DNA from: Dehalococcoidia bacterium
Lineage (GTDB): Bacteria > Chloroflexota > Dehalococcoidia > Dehalococcoidales > RBG-16-60-22
Direction: 5' to 3'
NCBI GenBank assembly: GCA_030613665.1
Contig: JAUWLN010000057.1
Coordinates: forward strand, 1-9,923
Length of the DNA stretch: 9,923 nt
In this document: piece after piece, positions 1-5,696 of the stretch
Layout of the letters: each line of letters begins with the position of its first letter
How positions within the stretch are numbered: the stretch's first letter is position 1
Made by a program: the position numbers and the translations under genes
Notes under the pieces: generated by a model
The model's input: only the letters and a program-made list of their open reading frames with translations
What the model was told of the DNA's origin: nothing
Database searches by the model: none

Positions 1-375
1 GGGCTGGGCAGCAAAATACTCAAGGAATCCGGCGGCGACCTCGTCGTCATCGGCAATATCCCCGAGGGGCAGATATGCCACTACCTTGGCCGTAGCTTCG
101 GCAAGACTATCGGCGGTCAGCTCTATGGAGCCCATAAGAAACTGCCGGCCCGGGTGAAGCGAATGTACGCCCTCGGTCCATATATTGACAAGGCCGGGCT
201 CGACTGGATTGGCCCGATTGACCTGATTACCATCCTCAACAGCTGGGCTGAGATACTGACCGAACTGAAAAAGAACCACGGGGACAAGGCGAAAGTGGTG
301 GTCGTACCCGACGGCACGCTGCAGTACTTCCCTCACAGCGGCATGCCCAAAGGCCCTACCATTCCCGGCGACTAA
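1..375 (+). CDS. LarA-like (DUF2088) protein, C-terminal part, 5' end outside window
   Basis: Frame +1 is open from the first base to a TAA at 373-375, giving about 124 residues of a protein that starts upstream of the window. It is recognised by close similarity to the C-terminus of the complete LarA-like protein encoded at 455-1729. Shared blocks include PEGQI-HY, RSFGK, the DK-G-DW segment and the near-terminal VVPD-T-QYFP. The family is that of the nickel-pincer lactate racemase LarA and its homologues, which racemise or epimerise 2-hydroxyacids in the cytoplasm. The cofactor-binding half lies outside the window, so activity cannot be judged. The tail differs from the paralogue, ending in a Gly/Pro-rich PKGPTIPGD rather than a Cys-containing end. 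The gene converges on its paralogue, with a hairpin terminator between them. The first in-frame ATG, at 154, is internal and not the start. Confidence 0.82.
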   Translation, partial: GLGSKILKESGGDLVVIGNIPEGQICHYLGRSFGKTIGGQLYGAHKKLPARVKRMYALGPYIDKAGLDWIGPIDLITILNSWAEILTELKKNHGDKAKVVVVPDGTLQYFPHSGMPKGPTIPGD

Positions 376-393
376 ATATCCCGAAATGAGGTA

Positions 394-440
394 AAAAGCA
401 GGGTGCCGGCGAAAAATCAACCGACACCCTGTTTTATTTA
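394..440. terminator. Bidirectional rho-independent terminator between the convergent LarA-like genes
   Basis: An 11-bp inverted repeat pairs CAGGGTGCCGG (399-409) with CCGACACCCTG (421-431) around an 11-nt loop. The one non-Watson-Crick position is a C-A mismatch in the plus transcript but a U-G wobble in the minus transcript. The plus strand continues TTTTATTTA after the stem. The minus strand continues CTTTTTACC. The hairpin lies 3' of both stop codons (375 plus, 455 minus), so it probably ends both transcripts. Confidence 0.85.
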
Positions 441-454
441 TGTCCCTTTTCGGC

Positions 455-1729
455 CTAGCCGGAGCAAACGTCACATTTCGGTACCGCTTCCGGAAAGTAC
501 TGGATAGTAGCATCCGGCACCACAGCTATTTTGGCCTTATTGTCATACCGTTTTTCAAGGTCTTCAACCACCTGCGGCCAGCTCCTTGCCCAGTTCACCA
601 TCTCATACGGGGCCACCCAGTCGGCACCGACCTTATCCGGATACGGGGCCAGAATGGTCAGCTTCTTGGCGTTGTTCGGCAGCGCGTTCTTGCGGCACAG
701 TGGGCCCCACCCCAGACCACCGTAATTTTTACCAAAGCTGCGGTCGAAGTAATGGTGTATCTGGCCTTCCGGCGTCACCACCACCAGCACCATATCACCG
801 CCACCGTTCTCTGCCAGCAGCGGTGATACCACCGGCGGCGCCAGCAGCATCTCGTTCGCCTTGGAGAAGCAGTTGGCCACCACGACATCGGCATCGTGTA
901 CCATATCTGTGGCGTAGTGCTCTTTGGCGACCTCAACGCCTGCTTTATGTTCCTCGACCGGGTCACCCACGAAGAGCGCAGTGACCTCCCTTTTCAGATT
1001 GACGATGGCGTCCACCTTGACATCGAGTTTAGCCATCCGGGCAGCCTCGATAATGTCCTCAAGGATTACATTCTCCCGTAATTTGCCGATAGCCACCGAA
1101 GGGTCGACCGCCAGCCGGTTGTGGTTGGAGGCAATCGTCTGCATGGAGGCGACACCAGGCAGGATTACCTTGCAGCCGCCGCCAAAGCCGTACGGATGCG
1201 GCACGATGGCACCGATACCTATTTTGAGATCGCAGGCCATAAACTCGCTGTTGACCTCAATCGGCGTCCCGTATTTGCTCACGCCCAAGGGCGTGCAGTT
1301 CTCGTATGGGTTGTGGTTATAGAACAGGAACCGCGACATGACATCATCACCGAGTTTTTTTCTGAAATCGATGCCGTTCATCGTGCCGTGCGCGCCGATG
1401 GCGGCAATGAAACGGATGTTATCATCGGCAATTCCCGCCGCGGCCAGTTCTTCCAGAATGTACGGAATCAGCATCGCCGAAGGCGTCGGCCGTGACAGGT
1501 CATCGAAGAGAATGGCCACCTCTTTTTTACCCCTGGCCAGTTCCTTTATCGTCCTGGTGCCAACGGGATTGGCAAAGGCTTTCCGTATTCCGGCGTCGGA
1601 GAGAGGTGGCGCGTCGTGCCCTTTCATTTTACAAAAAGTAACGTCCCACGACTCCGGGAAATCTATTTCCAGTTCCTCATCGCCGTACCAGGCCAGTACC
1701 GGCACCGTTTCTTTTTTCCGGTTGCTCAT
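455..1729 (-). CDS. LarA-like nickel-pincer 2-hydroxyacid racemase/epimerase family protein (DUF2088)
   Basis: This is a 424-residue soluble protein of normal length for the LarA family. In Lactiplantibacillus LarA, Asp72/Arg75, His108, His174, Lys184 (pincer attachment) and His200 (nickel ligand) are key. Matching positions are visible here: D77-x-x-R80 in DDLSRPTP, H114 in IGAHGT, H178 in VPHPYG, K187 after GFGGGC, and H203 in ASNH, with Lys-to-His spacing of 16 as in LarA. The protein therefore probably carries the nickel-pincer nucleotide cofactor. The region of LarA Gln295/Lys298 reads NCFSKANEML and does not obviously match, which suggests a substrate other than lactate. I chose the ATG at 1729 because GAGG (1740-1737) sits 7 nt upstream. 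A GTG at 1753 would overlap the preceding stop codon but has no better ribosome site. It is the last gene of the minus operon. Cofactor genes larB, larC and larE are not in the window. Confidence 0.85.
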   Translation of the reverse strand: MSNRKKETVPVLAWYGDEELEIDFPESWDVTFCKMKGHDAPPLSDAGIRKAFANPVGTRTIKELARGKKEVAILFDDLSRPTPSAMLIPYILEELAAAGIADDNIRFIAAIGAHGTMNGIDFRKKLGDDVMSRFLFYNHNPYENCTPLGVSKYGTPIEVNSEFMACDLKIGIGAIVPHPYGFGGGCKVILPGVASMQTIASNHNRLAVDPSVAIGKLRENVILEDIIEAARMAKLDVKVDAIVNLKREVTALFVGDPVEEHKAGVEVAKEHYATDMVHDADVVVANCFSKANEMLLAPPVVSPLLAENGGGDMVLVVVTPEGQIHHYFDRSFGKNYGGLGWGPLCRKNALPNNAKKLTILAPYPDKVGADWVAPYEMVNWARSWPQVVEDLEKRYDNKAKIAVVPDATIQYFPEAVPKCDVCSG

Positions 1730-1736
1730 TAGTCTG

Positions 1737-1740
1737 CCTC
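1737..1740 (-). promoter_or_regulatory. Ribosome binding site that decides the LarA-like start
   Basis: GAGG lies 7 nt before the ATG at 1729 on the minus strand, inside the short stretch after the stop of the metallohydrolase gene. It supports ATG 1729 over the GTG at 1753, whose use would add eight residues (MSGERGRL) not needed by the family fold. Confidence 0.6.
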
Positions 1741-1749
1741 TTTCTCCGC

Positions 1750-2814
1750 TCACACGAAGGTGAACATTCGACTTGGATTTTCAATCATTATGGTATCAAT
1801 TAACTCCTGCGAAAGCCCTTTTATTTTCATCACCGGCACGGCATCCCTCAGGATATGCCCGTAGCCCCAGCCGCCGTAGCGGCAGAGCGAGCTTTTGGTG
1901 TAATTATCGTGCGAAATGAACAGCTGCTTCTCAAAGCCTTTATCGGCCAGCTCCTTTATCTCGTTGATGCGCTGGGCGTCATTGGGAACATCCAGCACCC
2001 GGAAACGGGTGGGATAATAGCCCTCCCGGCCAAACAGGTCGTACTCAATCGTGCAGCCGGTCCTGGCCAGCTCAACGCGATTTGCCGGCTCTCTCACCGC
2101 ACGGTCACAGTGACTCATAACCACGCGGCTGAGGTCAGCACCAGCCTTGTCCAGCACCTTGATGCACTCCATGGCCGCCATCTCATGCTGGCCGGGATGA
2201 ATATTGACCGCAGCGCCGGTGGCTTTCTGGGCGCGCGCCCCGGCACGGACCACTTTCTGCTCACTATCGGTGAACGGCCAGGAGCAGCCAATCTCACCGA
2301 TAAGCCCGGCGTGTATCCCGGTATCACCAAAGCCCTCAAATATGTCCTTTATAAATTCCTCGGCGATTTCTTCCTCGCTCTTGGCATACACATCGACGCC
2401 GGTCGCCGGATAAGAAGATTCCACATAGTAAGCGGTGCCCATAACAATATTCAAGCCGGTAGTGCGGGCGATGCGAGCTACCGCCCTGGGGTCGGGATAG
2501 AGGCCTCGTATGGTCAACTCAACGATCGTTTCCCCACCCAGCGCCTTGTAGCGCATGACCTCGTCTATCACCAGTTCCTCATCCATGAGCTGGAGATCAT
2601 CCCAGTTCTGGAAAGGATGGTAGCGTATCCACCAGAGGTTTTCGATTGTTACTGGCTGGCTCGCCCAGTACCTTTCCGTGGCCTCGTCCGTAGCATAGTG
2701 CCAGGTCCTCGCATCGCAGATGAGATGTTCGTGGGGCAGCGTTATACCCATCTCCGACGGCTCAATCAACCCTGATACCGTCTGTACCTTTCCTTTTAGC
2801 TCTGCCTGTTTCAC
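1750..2814 (-). CDS. Phosphotriesterase-family (amidohydrolase superfamily) metal-dependent hydrolase, probable lactonase or esterase
   Basis: This 354-residue protein belongs to the phosphotriesterase/PTE-homology family, a TIM barrel with a binuclear metal centre. The metal ligands can be placed: H28-x-H30 in LPHEHL, E174 in LIGEIG, H206 in NIHPG, H235 in MSHCDR and D303 in ISHDN. True phosphotriesterases carry a carboxylated lysine at the bridging position. Glu there, as here, is typical of E. coli PHP-like members. Characterised relatives include lactonases and phosphotriesterases, so hydrolysis of a lactone or ester of the pathway acid is a reasonable inference, not a demonstration. The start is GTG at 2814, with GGAGG (2825-2821) 6 nt upstream. 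No signal peptide is visible. It lies 29 bp after the flavoprotein gene and 20 bp before the LarA-like ATG, within a tight operon. Confidence 0.85.
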   Translation of the reverse strand: MKQAELKGKVQTVSGLIEPSEMGITLPHEHLICDARTWHYATDEATERYWASQPVTIENLWWIRYHPFQNWDDLQLMDEELVIDEVMRYKALGGETIVELTIRGLYPDPRAVARIARTTGLNIVMGTAYYVESSYPATGVDVYAKSEEEIAEEFIKDIFEGFGDTGIHAGLIGEIGCSWPFTDSEQKVVRAGARAQKATGAAVNIHPGQHEMAAMECIKVLDKAGADLSRVVMSHCDRAVREPANRVELARTGCTIEYDLFGREGYYPTRFRVLDVPNDAQRINEIKELADKGFEKQLFISHDNYTKSSLCRYGGWGYGHILRDAVPVMKIKGLSQELIDTIMIENPSRMFTFV

Positions 2815-2843
2815 GTTTTTCCTCCCTTTGGTCTATATTATTG

Positions 2844-4355
2844 TTACGCTTTTTCTCTCACGGCATTCTCCGCAGCGATACGGCCGAAGGCAATGCATTC
2901 CGCCAGGTTGCCGCCGCCCGCGGGATAGAGCATGCCGAATACGGAACCGCACTCTCCAGCCGCATACAGGCCCGGAATAGACTCGCCGAACGGATTGAGC
3001 ACCTGCGCCCGGCCGTTCCGCCTCGGCCCGCCGAGCGTATTTGACCCGCCGGGAAATAACCCGATGGCGAAGTAGGGCGGCTCATCCAGCGGCACGAGTT
3101 CAAGCGGGTTGCGGGCAAACTCGGAGTCGCTGCCCGCCTGGCAATGCCGGTTCCAGGTATCAATGGTATCAGCCAGATTTTCCAGAGGCATATTGAGGTT
3201 GGCGGCAAGCTCGGCAATCGTATCGCCCTTCACAATCCACCTTTTCCGCAGCTCTGTCAGGTTGTCCCGGCTCCACCGGTAGAGCCGGTGCGGGCCGGTG
3301 GGGCCGCTCGATTCCTGGGCCAGCGGGCCATACTCCATTCGCCGCCGGTCAAAAATATGATAGCTGGGTACACGCGGGTACACCAGTTTATAAGAGTCAA
3401 ACCAGCCGCACTCGTATGAGGCCGCGTGCGGTTTCAGTTCCTCGGTCATATAGCGGCGACCATACCGGTCAACGATGATGAAGCCGGCGGGCGCTTTTTC
3501 TTTTTCCGTTTTCATCGAGCGCTGGCTCCAGCCGCCGCCGCTGAAGTCGATGAAAACGCCCATGGGGAAATCCGGGAACTTGGCGCAGAGCCGCGCCGAA
3601 ACGCAGTTCATATGCCATAGGTCAGCGCCTACTTCCTGGGCCATCCGGATACCGTCGCCGGTATTGCCGATGCCGCCGGCGAAGTACATCGGGTAGACAC
3701 GGAGGTACTGGAGCTTCATCGCTTCGCTCTCCTCAAAGCCGCCGGTGCACAGAACCACCGCCTTGGTGGCCCTGATATTCAGCTCACGAGGAGCGCCCTC
3801 TCGACAGTCAGCCACCTTTACGCCTATTACCCGGCTTGCGTTATCGGTCAATAACCGCATGGCTGATACTTGATAACGCACGTCAATATTTCTGGCGGCA
3901 ACATGGTCGTACATAAATTCCATCATGCGAAGGCCATTACCCTGGTATTTCCACAGCTCCATGCTGTCGGCGCCGGGAAGCTGGGGAAACTCGGCGGCAC
4001 TGGAAAAATATTTAATGTTACCGCCCATCCGGGTAATCCAGTCTTTGTTCTGGGCGGTATAGATAATCCAGGCCTTCACGGTATCTGCATCCGTCCACGG
4101 TAACTCTGGATAACTGCCGACCTGATTCAGTGCCGTCATATACTCGGCAGCTCGCTCAACATTTGAGAGAGATAAAAACACTCCCATGGCGATGCTGCTG
4201 CAGGTGCAGTGCGTTTCGGCGGGCTGCTTTTCCAGCAGCATAACGCGAGCACCCAGGTCATGGGCGGTTATCGCCGCCACCGCGCCGGAAAGCCCGTAGC
4301 CGATAATAACGATTTCTGTTGTCTCGTCCCAGCGATAATTCTCCTCTGTTAACAC
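2844..4355 (-). CDS. FAD-dependent oxidoreductase of the fumarate reductase/KstD flavoprotein superfamily
   Basis: The protein has 503 residues. An N-terminal Rossmann motif, GYGLSG (19-24) followed by E42 in LLEK, binds the ADP part of FAD. A second FAD segment is the C-terminal PGLYAAGECGS (461-471). The middle carries the family's DRYGRRYMTEE-type segment. In soluble fumarate reductases the C-terminal region has a catalytic HTMGG His and an NRLGG Arg. Here the equivalents are N439 (SNTLGG) and a Pro in YPAGGGN (477-483). The Tyr-Pro-x-Gly-Gly form resembles 3-ketosteroid dehydrogenase-like members (YPGPGG), so it is unlikely to reduce fumarate. It probably oxidises or reduces a C-C bond next to a carbonyl or carboxylate; the substrate is unknown. 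No signal peptide, haem site or membrane anchor is visible. Translation starts at GTG 4355, with AAGGAG 6 nt upstream. An unusual HCTC sequence occurs near residue 50. Confidence 0.85.
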   Translation of the reverse strand: MLTEENYRWDETTEIVIIGYGLSGAVAAITAHDLGARVMLLEKQPAETHCTCSSIAMGVFLSLSNVERAAEYMTALNQVGSYPELPWTDADTVKAWIIYTAQNKDWITRMGGNIKYFSSAAEFPQLPGADSMELWKYQGNGLRMMEFMYDHVAARNIDVRYQVSAMRLLTDNASRVIGVKVADCREGAPRELNIRATKAVVLCTGGFEESEAMKLQYLRVYPMYFAGGIGNTGDGIRMAQEVGADLWHMNCVSARLCAKFPDFPMGVFIDFSGGGWSQRSMKTEKEKAPAGFIIVDRYGRRYMTEELKPHAASYECGWFDSYKLVYPRVPSYHIFDRRRMEYGPLAQESSGPTGPHRLYRWSRDNLTELRKRWIVKGDTIAELAANLNMPLENLADTIDTWNRHCQAGSDSEFARNPLELVPLDEPPYFAIGLFPGGSNTLGGPRRNGRAQVLNPFGESIPGLYAAGECGSVFGMLYPAGGGNLAECIAFGRIAAENAVREKA

Positions 4356-4361
4356 AGCGCG

Positions 4362-4367
4362 CTCCTT
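4362..4367 (-). promoter_or_regulatory. Ribosome binding site supporting a GTG start for the flavoprotein
   Basis: AAGGAG on the minus strand lies 6 nt before the GTG at 4355, in the 21-bp gap after the dehydratase stop codon. No in-frame ATG sits near this site, so GTG is the best start. Confidence 0.7.
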
Positions 4368-4376
4368 ATGCCAGGA

Positions 4377-5531
4377 TTACCAGTAAGAACCTATCCAGGT
4401 GGCTAAATAAGATTGGGGTACCGGAGGCCGTTTGAGAATAAACTCCTCATTGATGTCCGTGCCCAGGCCCGGCCCAGAGGGGATTTCCAGATAGCCATCT
4501 TTATATCTGATAGGCTCGGTAAGCATCTCGTTGTACAGGTCGAGATACGGGTAGAAGAATTCCTGAAACTCCACGTTGGGTATGCTGGCATCAAGGTGCA
4601 GGCTGGCCAGCACACAGAGGGGGCCGTTTGAGTTATGGGGCTGGACGGACACGTAGTAGGTCTCAGCCATGGCCGCAATCTTCTTCAATTCCATAAAACC
4701 GCCCACGTGGCAGATGTCAGGCTGAATTATGCGCGCCGCCTGTTTCTCCAGTAAAACACGAAACTCCCAGCGGGTGAAGAGGCGTTCACCGGTAGCCACG
4801 GACAGGTTTATCGACCGCTGCACCTCAGCCACGGCGTCGATGTTATCCGGCGGGATGGGTTCTTCATAGAAGAAGGGGTCAAATGGCTCCAGTTTCTGCG
4901 CCATGCGTATGGCGCTGTGCATGTTGAAGCGACCGTGACATTCAACGAGTATGTCCACCGACGGCCCCACCGCATCCCGCACCGCCTTTACGCAGGCGAT
5001 GGCGTATTCCTCTTCTGACTTGGGAATGACCTGTCCTCCCTCGCGGAACGGGTCCCATTTCATGGCGGTAAAGCCTTCATCCACCATTTTCAGGGCGTTC
5101 TCGGCAATTGATTCCGGGGTATCCTCGGCGGTCACCTCGGTCACTATTTTCTGGAAGGCCCAGGCATTGGCATAGGCTCTCACCTTGTCCCGGAGCTTAC
5201 CGCCGAAGAACTCGTAAATGGGCACGCCGAGCGCCTTTCCCTTGATGTCCCACAGCGCCTGCTCCACCGCGCTGAGCGCACTGAGTATGATAACCCCACC
5301 GTGCCAGAAGGTGCTCTTGTAGATGGAATTCCAGATATATTCAATCTGGAAAGGGTCCTTGCCGATGAGGAATTCCTTCAATGACTCGGCCGCCCCGGCT
5401 ACAACGTCGTTGAAGCGCTCCAGGCTGGCCTCCCCCACCCCGGTAAGACCTTCATCGGTATATATTTTCACGAAAGTCCAGTTGGCGTGTGCGCCCTGGG
5501 TCTGGAAAACACGCAGGTCAGTGATTTTCAC
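4377..5531 (-). CDS. Enolase-superfamily (mandelate racemase/muconate lactonizing) protein, D-galactonate dehydratase-like
   Basis: This 384-residue protein has the N-terminal capping domain and C-terminal barrel of the mandelate racemase subgroup. It aligns with E. coli D-galactonate dehydratase with conserved spacing. The metal ligands Asp183/Glu209/Glu235 correspond to E197 (VECHGR), E223 (FYEEP) and E249 (TGERLF). His185 corresponds to H199, Asp258 to D272 (QPD) and His285 to H299 (QPHNSNGP). These residues support dehydration of an acid sugar to a 2-keto-3-deoxy acid. The first metal ligand is Glu where DgoD has Asp, so the substrate may differ. I prefer the GTG at 5531 (VKITDL) because AGGAGG (5544-5539) is 7 nt from it but only 1 nt from the ATG at 5537. 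It is the first gene of the minus operon, directly behind the promoter in 5538-5696. Confidence 0.87.
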   Translation of the reverse strand: MKITDLRVFQTQGAHANWTFVKIYTDEGLTGVGEASLERFNDVVAGAAESLKEFLIGKDPFQIEYIWNSIYKSTFWHGGVIILSALSAVEQALWDIKGKALGVPIYEFFGGKLRDKVRAYANAWAFQKIVTEVTAEDTPESIAENALKMVDEGFTAMKWDPFREGGQVIPKSEEEYAIACVKAVRDAVGPSVDILVECHGRFNMHSAIRMAQKLEPFDPFFYEEPIPPDNIDAVAEVQRSINLSVATGERLFTRWEFRVLLEKQAARIIQPDICHVGGFMELKKIAAMAETYYVSVQPHNSNGPLCVLASLHLDASIPNVEFQEFFYPYLDLYNEMLTEPIRYKDGYLEIPSGPGLGTDINEEFILKRPPVPQSYLATWIGSYW

Positions 5532-5538
5532 CAGCATA

Positions 5539-5544
5539 CCTCCT
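5539..5544 (-). promoter_or_regulatory. Ribosome binding site that decides the dehydratase start
   Basis: AGGAGG on the minus strand is 1 nt before the ATG at 5537 and 7 nt before the in-frame GTG at 5531. The second spacing is the normal one. The resulting N-terminus, starting KITDL after the initiator, also matches the usual start of galactonate dehydratases. Confidence 0.65.
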
Positions 5545-5583
5545 GATTTATATTAGAGACCTTGGTAAAAATGGGTTACAAGG

Positions 5584-5613
5584 ATTATACTCTCCCTGCG
5601 GAAAAGTCTGCAA
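5584..5613 (-). promoter_or_regulatory. Sigma-70-type promoter for the minus-strand catabolic operon
   Basis: On the minus strand, TTGCAG (5613-5608) is followed after 18 nt by a perfect TATAAT (5589-5584). The predicted start point is near 5577, giving a leader of about 45 nt before the dehydratase GTG. The -35 box abuts the palindrome at 5614-5627. This is a consensus match by eye only. Confidence 0.6.
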
Positions 5614-5627
5614 GGTCAACCTTGACC
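5614..5627. promoter_or_regulatory. Palindromic candidate operator shared by two divergent promoters
   Basis: GGTCAA-CC-TTGACC is a perfect 6-bp inverted repeat with a 2-bp centre. It lies exactly between the -35 boxes of the divergent promoters and includes the plus-strand -35 box (TTGACC, 5622-5627). A dimeric repressor or activator here could control both operons. Short palindromes of this kind are typical of GntR-type and similar regulators, but no regulator gene is in the window, so the protein that binds is unknown. Confidence 0.55.
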
Positions 5628-5649
5628 CTGTAAGCTGCATTATGATAAT
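5622..5649 (+). promoter_or_regulatory. Sigma-70-type promoter for the 2-oxoacid dehydrogenase operon
   Basis: TTGACC (5622-5627) is followed after 16 nt by GATAAT (5644-5649), five of six bases matching each consensus box. The predicted start is near 5656, giving a leader of about 40 nt before the E1 alpha ATG. The -35 box is the right half of the palindrome at 5614-5627. Confidence 0.55.
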
Positions 5650-5696
5650 CTTACTGTGGAATTCAACTCCAGCTGTAATTTCGGAGGAGGAGACAT

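Noticed and set aside
154..375. ATG at 154 as the start of a small separate gene
   Set aside because: Similarity to the LarA-like paralogue continues upstream to the window edge in the same frame, so this is the 3' end of a longer gene.
1730..1753. GTG start at 1753 for the LarA-like gene, overlapping the preceding stop codon
   Set aside because: The ATG at 1729 has GAGG at 7-nt spacing. The extra eight residues carry no recognisable family sequence.
1855..2775. A 306-codon open frame on the plus strand opposite the metallohydrolase gene
   Set aside because: It is fully antisense to a gene with a complete set of metal ligands, and its translation resembles no family. It looks like a product of codon bias in GC-rich coding DNA.
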